The position numbers and the translations under genes were made by a program. The notes under the pieces are model-generated. The model did no database searches, was not told where the DNA came from, and worked only from the letters and a program-made list of their open reading frames with translations. 64,000 nucleotides of DNA, taken from positions 8,432,001 to 8,496,000 of the forward strand of contig JASJZC010000007.1 in assembly GCA_037178855.1 (NCBI GenBank), given 5' to 3'. Position 1 is the stretch's first letter, and each line of letters starts with the position of its first letter. Below are positions 49,154 to 60,600 of this stretch, piece by piece. This DNA is from Oscheius sp. JU75. Its lineage: Eukaryota; Nematoda; Chromadorea; Rhabditida; Rhabditidae.

Positions 49154-50639
49154 ATGGCGTCTACCAAATTTATCGTTTTCTTGTTACTTTTACTAGTGAC
49201 GATCATTTTCAATATCATTTTCTGGGGATCCTATTTCCTTATCAACTTTGTCGACGTTCAAAAGATCGATGAAGATTACTATTCTGAGGAACGCGATGTT
49301 CCATATGGGATAGAGGTGAGACAACTGGCAGCAAATGTATCCATCTTGAGACTGAAGTAATTATTGAGCCTCCAGAGAACTTTTGTAAAACACTAAGTTT
49401 CATTGTGGCTGTACATGTACGAGCAACTGATTTTGAAACAAGACAGACATGGAGAGGATTGTATTCCCAATTCAAGGAAAAGGTAAGTCATTCTTTGTTT
49501 TACAGTTCTTTTGCAAAGTCATACCCAACTTGTATCTGTCCTTATCCACTTGTTCTTGTTTAGTTTGTAGTCAAATATTTCTGCCAAACTGTCGACCCCA
49601 ATTTTAACTCTCTCAATTCAGACTTGTCTTATCTTGTTCAAACTGTGTCCGTTTGTACAGACAGCCTGTCTCTTCTATGTCAATCTGGCATTTTCTTCCC
49701 CAGTCGCTATCATTTCGTCGTTCACAGTTAAACAGCCATATTTCAAAATGAATTCAACCATTGACTGTTTTCTCAAGTGATTCGAGTCTTCACAATTGGC
49801 ATTAAAGAATGGATTGCAAATAGACAGAGGGACAGGAAACTAACTCGTTTAAAACATAATACGCTTATTGTCCTTTTAGTACAACTTCGAAATAATGTTC
49901 GCAATTGGTCACCCTGGTTTAGCCAAAAACCAGGATCTCCTTGTAAAGGAAGCTGAGATGTACGGTGACATGTTACAAGGAAATTTTTTGGACACTTACC
50001 ACAATATCACATATAAGGTATGTCTTTGTTTTTATCCATTTAGACAATTTTTTTCTAGCATTTAACTCACATTTACTACATTAATCGGAAGTGCGATGCA
50101 CCTTTTGTTGTCAAGATGGATGACGATGTGGCTTTCAAGCCCGACACCTTTGCAAAACTGCTCAAGAAAGGAGGAAATACATATTTCACCTCAAAACGGG
50201 TTCTGTCCGGAAATCAAATGTGGTGTGTTGTCTGGAGAAACGCTCCGGTTCGACATTACGGAAAATGGTATGTTCTACCTGTATGTTTTCCAAATTATAA
50301 TTAAGGAACATTTCGACTTCTGAAATTACCGAGAAAATATATCCACCTTACTGCTCCGGTTTTGCTTACTTCACTACAAAGCAAGCAATTTCTGCCATCG
50401 CCAAGGCTTCTCATGAAGTCAACTTTTTCTGGGTCGACGACATTTTTGTTACTGGCTTTGTGGCTAGGAAAGCACTGACAAAGAGAGTGAATGCTGGATA
50501 TCTGTTTCGATACGACTACGAAGGCTTCAAAAACGAAAACACCATCTTCAGTTTGACCAAAAAGGAGAACTTAGCATTATGGATTAATGAGCTTTACAAA
50601 ACCGATGATAATATTATTAACTTGTTGAACAGTAGTTGA
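49154..50639 (+). CDS. Beta-1,3-galactosyltransferase family (GT31), 324 aa
   Basis: Five exons close in frame (975 nt): 49154-49315, 49351-49482, 49880-50017, 50059-50267 and 50306-50639. A short cytoplasmic N-terminus and a signal anchor (FIVFLLLLLVTIIFNIIFWG) mark a type II Golgi enzyme. Family landmarks are the FIVAVHVRATDFETRQTWR start motif, the FAIG strand, the DxD nucleotide-sugar motif in VVKMDDDVAF, a YPPYCSGFAYF acceptor-region motif and the (E/D)D-V-F-V-TG motif as VDDIFVTG. GT31 enzymes transfer galactose or GlcNAc from UDP-sugars in beta-1,3 linkage to glycoproteins or glycolipids. The exact acceptor cannot be told from sequence. It converges on the NPA-EGF gene, with only ~107 bp between stop codons. 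Confidence 0.9.
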
Positions 50640-50664
50640 GATCTCTATAAAGATTATAAACGGT

Positions 50665-50670
50665 TTTATT
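50665..50670 (-). terminator. Polyadenylation signal AATAAA
   Basis: AATAAA on the minus strand about 80 nt after the stop of the NPA/laminin-EGF gene, only ~26 bp from the end of the convergent GT31 coding region. Confidence 0.6.
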
Positions 50671-50746
50671 AGGAGCTACACGCTTGAATTTGTCTATGCC
50701 AAGTAAAATTACCCGTGAAGATCGTTTGCAGAACAACTGGTTCAAT

Positions 50747-53700
50747 TTAAAACCGGTTGTCTTCTTCAGAACTTTCCGAGCTCCCAGTATCTTTCTTCTC
50801 ACAGGTGACACCTTTCAAGCCTTCAGGGCAACTTGAACATTGAACCAGCCCGTCGTCGTTGATAAAGCAAGCTCCCCCATCACTAAAAAATGTCTTTAAC
50901 TGTAATAGGTAAACCTTACGGGCATGGACAGATACTACAATCATCAGCGCCTCCTTTGGTTGAATCTCCGTAGAATCCAACAGCACAGAATTCACAGTTG
51001 TCTCCACTTGTGTTGTGTTGGCATTGCTGAAAACCGACAGCATGCTAACTATATGATAGCTGCCTAAGACTGTTTTGCTGTTGCAACGTTCTCTTTAAGT
51101 TGGTTACCATCCAATAACATGCCAGTCTAATTTTACAGCATTTCTTGTCAATTTGTCAGTTAGTTAAGTTCTCAGTTCTGCATATCTATCATCTTTCTCG
51201 TCCTTCCTGTTCTTGTCAGTTGTATTCATGTTACTTTTACTTTATCCTATCAACTTCGACTGACAATCTAGTCTTGCAGGCTGTCAACAATCGTGCCCTT
51301 GTGAATCTAATGTATGCGCCTTCAACTGCATAGACACTTAAAACTATTGCGGTCGATTTTGGATTAAGGTTACCATGAAACAGAAATATGGAACCAAGCC
51401 TACCAGACATTTTCCGACATCATCACAGTGGCTACTATGGCTGTTGCATTCACAGGATTGTTCAGCTTCTGACGCTGCTTCCTCCACTTCGCTGACAGTA
51501 CATCCTCCGGTTAATGGATTACCAGAGAAACCTTCCACGCATTGCTCACATTGCACACCAAATGTGAAGTCCGAGCAGTTTTGACAGGTATGGTACAGCT
51601 TGTCACATGTGGTAGCATGTCCGTTGCAGTCACAGGAGCCATTGTAGTTCAGGTAGATTCGTGTACACATTGGAAGAGAATGTTCAGCACGTCTTCTGTC
51701 TCTCTCATTGCTGATTTCCTTGGTGTGCTTAGCCAGTCGGGCAGCAAGTTGTTGTGTGGATACGTTGCCTTGAAGCTTCATGTCCTCGAGTTCCTGGAAA
51801 GCAGTATAAAAGAAATAAAGGAGCGTTTACCTCAGCCGTATCGTCTCCCAGCATGTGAGCTATGAAATGCCGACATCCAGTGTCGATGGTATCTGTGGCT
51901 TCTTCTTTCTGTTCACCTGAAGCAGCTTCGAAGAACTCGTAGACCTTTTCGTAGACCTGTTGATCTCCAATATCCGGATCACTGATCATGTCACCGAGTT
52001 CCATTTTCTGTCTGCTGTTGAGCCAAGTGGTCAAGTCAGTAGGCTCAAAATGTACCAGGCGAAAGATTTTGCGACAGAATGATCCGTACTTGTCTGTAGA
52101 TTGCGTTAAGCCTTAATATGTTCACATACCGGCCAAGACTCTGCTCTTTTCACTTCTTAGGTCGCCGACCATTTCATGAAACCTGGTTTCGATCTGGTCA
52201 ACGGGATCGTTGTCGAGGAACATGTTCTCCAAGGCGGCAAAGTTTTCGTTTCCCAGAACTTCCTTCAGGTTGTTGCTGCAGTACTCCTGGAAGTTTCTGA
52301 AAAGGAAGGATTACTCGAAATCTAGAAAGTATAGCGTTGAGCATGTATTAAACGTCTTGCTTTCACCCCTTATATAGATAGGGTAACCCGTGCCCTGTAT
52401 TTTTTTGTTTTCTGTTTTGCCATTATCAAACACTTCCTGGTGGACGGCTTCATGTATTATCCCATTTGATCTACCGTGACAAAAGCAAAGTCATAGTGCT
52501 CTTAATATAATATTACTAACTCTGATAAGCCTTTCTGATGTCAGAAAGTAAAGTGCCAGGGAGCACGTGTAAGTGGATATCATTATACAGTGCTAGCCTA
52601 CCTGTCAAACTTCCTCCTGATGTCCTTTCTCTGGTGATAGTATTGATCGGCAATAGTGGTCATGACTTCCCATTTGTCACTTCCAGTTGACTTCATTCTC
52701 TCCACAAGGTTCTTTTGTCTGTGGTTCATCCAAGCCAGCCAATCGGGCTTGACGTCCTCTGGATCCTCAGCAGCCACGTTACTCTCCTCTCCAGAAGACA
52801 CTTCAACTACATGTCTCGGTCTACGACGCAGATCTGTCTTGTAGGCAAAAAACTCTTCGATCAAGGCCTGTTTCTTCTCGATTGGCATTCCCTCAAAGTA
52901 GCGAAGAAGCTGCAAGATTGGGTTTTTTGATCGCATGAGCTTTCTGCTTCTGGTTGTTTGAGCTGACCGGTCAGCCTTATCAGCGGGAAGAAAGATTGTC
53001 AACTCCAATTATAGGAAACGAAAGATAAAACCCACAGCTCTGACAATCTCATCCTTTCGCTGCATTTTAACATAAATGGCATGGAGTTCACTGATTTGAC
53101 GTGGGGAGAGGAATTCCTCGATGTGGGAAGCAACATCGGTGTTTGTGACTCTAAACAGAGAATTTTAGTGAAAAATGGGGACGAGGTGCCTTCTAGATCT
53201 CTCCTTCATCCTGTTATACTTTTTGATCAAATGACCGACACTTTTCAAACAATCCTCATCCTTAGGAGACACCTCTCTAGCAATTAACAGAGCCAGTTCT
53301 CTGAAAAATGTGGTAACTTGATAATGAGCGCTCTCACCTGAACTTTTCAAAACTGGCTCTTATCAAAAGATTATGCAGTTGATTCTTCCTCTCATCCGAC
53401 AAGCCATCTCTCCATAATGTGCAGCGATCGAGTCGACTCAGCAGAGTTTTCCGGATATGCAAGAGTTTCTGATGAATGTCTTCCCGATGACTGACAGACT
53501 GGTTATCATCAGAATATTCGCTACTGGGTATACTCTGTAAAAGTTGATTATTAGTGTTACAAAAAAGTTACTGATTGTATCAAGCAACGGTCAAATTTGA
53601 AAAGTTATCTGCTTCTTAAAAATTCAAGGTTCTAATACGCTAAAAAAAACTTTTAAAAAAGTGATACGCTGTTTCAATAGTATGCAACTGAGAAAAATAA

Positions 53701-53847
53701 TGTAATTCAAATGAACTACGAACGTACAGGGAAACATTAAAGTGCTAAACTTTACAAACATCCAGCAGTAGGACAGTTAATAATACTCACCTGAATATGT
53801 GCTCCTGCGAAAGCAAGGAATCCAAAAATTAAAACCACAAGCAGCAT
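50747..53847 (-). CDS. Secreted NPA-domain / laminin-EGF fusion protein, 606 aa
   Basis: Ten exons close in frame (1821 nt): 53847-53791, 53534-53338, 53300-53220, 53150-53036, 52909-52602, 52296-52130, 52093-51831, 51793-51404, 51026-50920 and 50882-50747. Signal peptide: [19 protein letters not shown]. Residues ~20-455 hold diverged NPA units. One starts at [14 protein letters not shown], one at [13 protein letters not shown] and one at [14 protein letters not shown]; the last continues [18 protein letters not shown] and ends CTRIY. The latter two keep the Cys pair. Two textbook laminin-type EGF modules follow ([11 protein letters not shown]...[21 protein letters not shown]...[10 protein letters not shown]). 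A third Cys-rich EGF-like module ([13 protein letters not shown]) and an acidic Ser/Glu tail end the protein. No RKRR cleavage sites separate the units, so it probably acts as one extracellular protein. It lies 0.8 kb downstream of the NPA gene on the same strand. Confidence 0.85.
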
Positions 53848-54611
53848 TAGAACCTCCCCGAGTTGAGCGTTAGGACTGGCTAGCTATCTGGAAACGGTCT
53901 CATGACATCTAAGAAAAAGAGACATGCTATCTTCTGGAGCCTAGGGGGAAGAAACCAAAGCACCCTGGAGACAAAAGAATTAAAAATGAGATTTTTTTCC
54001 GCCATTCCGACAACATTCTATTGAGAGGAAGGAATGTGACACGAAAGATAAGAATGAGGCGAAAACAATGGCATCAGAAGTCAAAGCATCACAAAAAGTT
54101 TGTTTGCCACCGGTACCTGCTGCTTTTAGGCATTACCGGGCTCAATGGACTAGTAAGAGGAACCAAACTTGAGGCAGCGACACCGTCAGGGGCTGCTGCA
54201 TCGATCGCCGACAATACGATCGTACCGATTGATAGCGTTAGACGAGTGCCAGCTGATCAACTCTCCCGAAACGGACAGCCGTAGAACGCATGTCTTTCAG
54301 AGAATGAAAGGGAGAAAATGTGCTCAAAGAGAAAACCGTGGAGTGTAAATACGAATGTAGATTTTTGATGGAATAGATCTCAATTGTCTAACGACTTATG
54401 ATGGAACGATAAAAGTACACACCTATCGGTACTCGCCTCTTCGATTGCTTTCATTAAATAGCAAAACTTTGCTCCTCGGTTACAAGCATGTGTTTACGAC
54501 TTGTTTATCATACGTGCAAACGGTTTTATCTGTGTTAAAACCGCTTTTCAGGAAACAAATCCATTCATGTGAGATGGACAGCCAAATTAAACATGGCGAG
54601 AAAAAATGAAT
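53848..54611. other. Spacer between NPA gene and NPA-EGF gene
   Basis: About 0.8 kb containing the NPA 3' end and the promoter or outron of the downstream gene. A plus-strand 87-codon frame at 54021-54284 lacks support. The gap is long for a classic operon. Confidence 0.5.
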
Positions 54612-54617
54612 TTTATT
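54612..54617 (-). terminator. Polyadenylation signal AATAAA
   Basis: AATAAA on the minus strand 28 nt past the NPA stop codon. Confidence 0.65.
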
Positions 54618-54644
54618 ATACACACGGCTATTCAATCGGTCAAT

Positions 54645-57600
54645 TTAAAAGAGATCATACTCCTCTCTCATTCGACGCATGCGAGAAGGAGCAGCTGCAG
54701 CGTAGATCTTTCCACATCCCTCAACCAGCTTGGTAGCCTTGGCCTTCTTGGCTTCGTCAGTAATTTCTCCAACAAGTTCCTGAACCTTCTTCTTCATGTC
54801 CTCGACAGAGGCTCCAGTCTCCTTCAGCACTTTCATGGTTTCGAACTTTTCGTCTCCGAAAAAATCCTTGGCGTAACTCTTGCAAGCTCCTTTCAGCTCC
54901 TCAATGGCGGTATTTTTGGTGTCACCAGTGGTAGCATCGAAGAACTCAAGGATCTTAGGGTAGATCTCATCTTTCTTGCCCTCATCTTTCAGATTCTTTA
55001 ACTCGTTCTTTTGGTCTTCGGTCAGCCATGTCAGGTACTTGGACAGAGCCTCTTCCAGACTAGTGTGGTGATGATCACGACGTTTGCGGGAAGTAGCAGC
55101 CGCATAGATTTTTCCGCATCCCTTAGTCAGTTTTGCGGCCTTTGTTTTCTTGGCCTCGTCGGTGATCTCATCAACCAGTTCCTTGACCTTCTTTTGGATT
55201 TCCTCGATAGAAGCCCCAGACTCCTTCAGCGTTTTCATGGTCTCGAACTTTTCGTCTCCGAACAGATCCTTGGCGTAACTCTTGCAAGCTCCTTTCAGCT
55301 CCTCAATGGCGGTACTCTTGGTGTCACCAGTGGTAGCATCAAAGAACTCAAGGATCTTAGTGTAGATCTCTTCCGTCTTGCCAGCTTCTTTCAGTGACTT
55401 AAGCTCGTTCTTTTGATCTTCGGTCAGCCATGTCAGATACTTGGTTAAAGCGTCTTCCAATGTGGTATGGTGGTGGTCACGTCTTTTGCGAGATGCAGCA
55501 GCTGCAGCGTAGATTTTTCCGCATCCCTCAGCCAGCTTGGTAGCCTTGGCTTTCTTATCCTCATCGGTGATTTCTGAGACCAGCTCGAGGACCTTCTTCT
55601 TCATGTCTTCTACCGAGGCTCCAGAATCCTTCAGCGTCTTTATGGTTTCGAACTTCGCCTCTCCGAAAAGGTCCTTGGCATAGCTTTTACAGGCTCCCTT
55701 CAATTCTTCAATTGCAGTCTTTTTGGTGTCTCCAGATGTAGCATCAAAGAATTCAAGAATCTTGGTGTAGACCTCTTCCTTTTTGCCAGCTTCCTTCAGA
55801 GTCTTGAGTTCGTTCTTTTGGTCTTCGGTCAGCCAGGTCAAATATTTGGGAAGAGCTTCTTCGAGAGATGTATGGTGGTGATCCCGACGTTGGCGTCTCT
55901 TCTCGGATGTGTAGACAGCAGCGCAGACTGTGGCAAGTCTAAAGGATTTGTCCTGACGCTCTCCTTCACCCATGCCGCTAATGATTTCATTGATCTTCAT
56001 CTTGAACTCGCGAGGAGTCGCGCCAGATCTCTTCATCTCTTCCATATCAGAGTAGTGAGCTTCTCCAAACAGATCCTGAGCATAGTGATTGCAACCGGCC
56101 TTCAGTTCGACAAGAGCTTCTCGACGAGTCTCTCCAGTGGTCTCTCGGAAGTAGTCCACAATCTTGACGTAAATCTCCATGTTCAGTTCGGCCTGTCTTA
56201 AAGACTTGAGCTCATCTCTCTGGTCTTCAGTCAGCCAACCCAGGAACTTGGTCAGACTGTCTTCAAAGCTGTGATGGTAGTGATGAGCACGACGTCTACG
56301 GCTAGCCAACGAGGCAGTATACACTTTACCACATGCAGCAGTTAGCTTCGTAGCCCTGGCTTTCTTGGACTCATCAGTGATCTCGTCGACCAGTTCATTG
56401 ACCTTCTTCCGGATTTCTTCCACAGAAGCTCCGGATTCTTTGAGCGTCGTCATTGTTTTGAACTTCTCCTCTCCAAAAAGGTCCTTGGCGTAGCTTTTAC
56501 AGGCTCCCTTCAATTCTTCGATTGCAGTCTTTTTGGTGTCTCCAGATGTAGCATCAAAGAATTCGAGAATCTTGGTGTAGATACCCTCCTTCTCGCCAGC
56601 TTCCTTCAGAGCCTTCAGCTCATTCTTCTGGTCTTCAGTCAACCAGGTGAGATACTTGGGTAGAGCCTCCTCCAGAGTCGTGTGGTGGTGATCACGACGT
56701 TTGCGGGAAGTAGCCGCAACAGAAAAGACCTTTCCACATCCCTCGGCAAGCTTAGTAGCCTTGGCCTTCTTGACTTCATCCGTAACTTCTCCAACGAACT
56801 CCAGAACCTTTTTGTGAATATCCTCCACAGATGCTCCAGACTCCTTAAGAGTTTTCAGGGTGCCAACTTTCTCTTCTCCGAACAGATCGGTGGCAATACT
56901 CTTGCAGGCTCCCTTCAACTCTTCAATAGCAGTCTTTCTGGTGTCACCGGATGTAGCCTCAAAGTAGGTCATGACTTTGCTGTAAATCTCTTCCTTCTTG
57001 CCATCTGCTTTCAGAGCCTTCAACACGTCCTTCTGATCTTCCGACAGCCATGTCAGATACTTGGTTAAAGCGTCTTCCAATGTGGTATGGTGGTGGTCAC
57101 GTCTTTTGCGAGATGCAGCAGCTGCAGCGTAGATTTTTCCGCATCCCTCAGCCAGCTTGGTAGCCTTGGCTTTCTTATCCTCATCGGTGATTTCTGAGAC
57201 CAGCTCGAGGACCTTCTTCTTCATGTCTTCTACCGAGGCTCCAGAATCCTTCAGCGTCTTTATGGTTTCGAACTTCGCCTCTCCGAAAAGGTCCTTGGCA
57301 TAGCTTTTACAGGCTCCCTTCAATTCTTCAATTGCAGTCTTTTTGGTGTCTCCAGATGTAGCATCAAAGAATTCAAGAATCTTGGTGTAGACCTCTTCCT
57401 TTTTGCCAGCTTCCTTCAGAGTCTTGAGTTCGTTCTTTTGGTCTTCGGTCAGCCAGGTCAAATATTTGGGAAGAGCTTCTTCGAGAGATGTATGGTGGTG
57501 ATCCCGACGTTTGCGGGAAGTAGCCGCAACAGAAAAGACCTTTCCACATCCCTCGGCAAGCTTAGTAGCCTTGGCCTTCTTGACTTCATCCGTAACTTCT

Positions 57601-60600
57601 CCAACAAACTCCAGAACCTTCTTGTGAATATCCTCCACAGATGCTCCAGACTCCTTTAGAGTTTTCAGGGTGCCAACTTTCTCTTCTCCGAACATATCTT
57701 CAGCGTAGTGCTTGCAAGCTCCCTTCAGCTCCTCAACGGCCTTCTTGCGCGTTTCTCCAGCAGTAGCCTCGAAGTAAGTCATGATCTTGCCGTAGATCTC
57801 ATCTTTCTTGCCCTCATCTTTCAGATTCTTTAACTCGATCTTCTGCTCGTCGGTAATCCATGTCAGGTACTTTCCGAGAGCATCCTCCAGAGTGTGTTCA
57901 TGGTCACGGCGCTTGCGACTAGCGACTCCATAGATTTTCTGGCATCCTTTGACCAGCATGTTGGCCTTCTCCTTCTTCTTCTCGTCCGTCAGCTCTCCAA
58001 TCAGTTCCATGACCTTTGCTTTGAGCTCGTCAGGAGTAGCTCCAGACTCCTTGAGCTGAGTAATGGTAGCAACTTTGTCAGCACCGAAAAGGTCAATTGA
58101 GAAGTGCTTGCAGGCAGACTTCAGCTTTTCCGTTGCTTCTGTTCTGGTCTCCCCGGTTGTGGTCTCGTAAAAATCCATCATCTTCTTGTACAGCTCTTCC
58201 TTATTTTCCTCCAAAGCCTTCAAAGCAGCTCTCTGCTCCTCCGTTGTCCAGGACAGGTAAGAGGTGAAAGCATCGTCAAGCTTGTGCTCATGGTGGTCAC
58301 GACGCTTTCGGCTCGCTGCAGCGTAGACTTTCTCGCATCCTTCGACAAGTTTTGAGGCTTTTCCTTTCTTTACCTTATCGGTGATCTCGTCGACGAGGGT
58401 CAAGATCTTTTTCTTCAGTTCTTCATTCGAAGCTCCGCTCTCCTTCAGTTGCTTCAGAGAGGCAACCTTCTCCTCACCGAATAGATCGATTCCATAGTGT
58501 TTGCAGGCTCCTTTCAGCTCCTCGGCAGCAGTTTTGCGAGTGTCTCCACTCGTAGCATCAAAGTACTCCAGGACCTTCTTGTAGATCTCAGCCTTGTTTC
58601 CATCAGCTTCCAGAGCCTTCAGAGCTTCCTTCTGCTCATCAGTTGTCCAGGTCAGGTACTTTCCAAAGGCGTCAGACAGAGAGTGTTGTTCACGTCGTCT
58701 GCGAGTGGCAGCAGCGGTGTAGACTCGCTTGCAGCCTTCGACCAGTCCAATGGCCTGCTTCTGCTTGACATCATCGTCCAAAGCGTTGGCAAACTCTGTC
58801 AACTTGGATCCAATTTCCTCGTGGGTACTTCCAGACTCTTTCATCTTAAACAAATGCTTAAAGTTTGACGATGCGGGTAACAAACCTTTGTGATGATGGC
58901 CAGTTTCTCATCTCCGAAGATGTCATGTGCAAAGTGCTTGCAAGCAGATTTGAGCTCTTCAATAGCCTTGGTACGGGTCTCTCCTGTCGTCTCGCCGAAG
59001 AGTTCCATGACCTTCTTGTAGAAAGCTTGACGATCTCCTCCTTCCTTGATCTGCTTCAGGTCGACCTTCTGGGACTCACTGGTCCAGCTCAGGTACTTCT
59101 CGAAGGCATCGTCATGAGAATGTTCACGTCTCTTGCGAATCGAGATTTCCCATTCTTTACTGTTAGTTGGGATTTCCCACAACTTCAAGCAAATATCGCG
59201 AACGTGTTCAACAGTGTGTTTTTTTCTCTCGTCTAAGCGGGATTCGAGCTTGATTAGCAGGATGGAAACCTTGAAAAGGCTTATTTTTCAATGTTACAGT
59301 TAGCAAACCTGATCGAAATTCTTGGCCTCTTTATAATCTTTAAGTTGAGCAAGCTCTTCAGGGGTGGCAACTTCCTTGACCCAGGAAATGCACTCCTCCT
59401 TGAACTGGGTCTTGATTTCCTGCTTCTTCTCATCACTTTGTTCCATGAAAAATTCGTGGACTTTAGCCAGGACGACATTGAAATCGGCTCCGAGATATTC
59501 TAGTTCCTGAAAGTATAACAAGAAGATGACAGATTAACAGTGACAATGTAAGAACAACACGCCTACACAATAGAAAAGAACAGTTTGTCTCGCTTAGATA
59601 CGATTCTTGGATGTCGTACGGCATAAAACTGTCGGGTTGACAAGGCTCAAACTTGGTTGACATGGCACGAAGGGAACAAAATATAAGGGCCTACCTCAAC
59701 TTCTGCCAACTGTTCAAGGGTAAGCCACTTAATGAACTTGTCGATGGCATATACATGTCGACGCTTGCGGTGATGGTGAGCATGGTGAGCATGGGCATCA
59801 TGGTCTCCGTACCAGACCTTCTCACAAAAAGGCAGATTCTTCTCAACTTCGGCCTGCATAGCCAAATGTATACTGCTGTGCCAAAAACTTACTCTAGTCT
59901 GAACATCCAGTCTCTTGATGTACTCTCGCACCTTGGTCTTGCAGGCTCCATGGTTAGTTTCGTGAAGTTTGTGCAGCTCGTCTCTCTCAGCTTGACTGGC
60001 AGCAGTTTCGAGCCACTTGTAGCATTCTTTCCTCAGCTCTTCCTTGGCATCAGTCTTGGCAGATCCCTCTAGATTAGACAGCCAGGAGAGAACAGTAGAC
60101 TTGATTTCTTCCTTCGACTTTCCAGCAGCATACATCTCGCGGACGGCCTGCTTCTGCTCGTCACTGAGCCAGCTCAGATGCTTATCAATCTTCTGATTGA
60201 TGTCTCTTCTGAACTTCCTGGCTGCGGCGTAGACGTCAGTGCAGACGGACTGCATTTTTGTGGCTACAGTCTTGATATCATCCGGCTGACGGTCAACAAT
60301 GGCAGCAACTTTTGACGCAATCTAAATTACTGACTTTCCAGTAATGATAGCCGATACCTCTCCCTTGCTTCCAGAGTCATAGAGAGCCTTGATTTCGGTC
60401 ATTTCAGCATCTGTAGCGATTGTGTTAAAGTAGGACTTGCATTTTCCTTTGTACTCTTCTCTTAGACTAGCCTGTCGATCAGCTGGGAGGGCTTCGAAAA
60501 ACTCGATGCTCTTGGCACGAATGTCAGTGAGGGACTTGCCGCTGTTCTTTAGGTTTTCTGAAAAGCTTTGCGGTAAAAGTTTGATATTAATCATACCAAG

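Noticed and set aside
54645-58844. Regular ~400-bp direct repeats resembling a satellite or array
   Set aside because: They are in-frame coding units of the NPA polyprotein, not a satellite or CRISPR-type array.
54606-58868. Many 70-130-codon plus-strand frames
   Set aside because: Antisense shadows of the NPA repeats; they recur once per unit and follow its periodicity.
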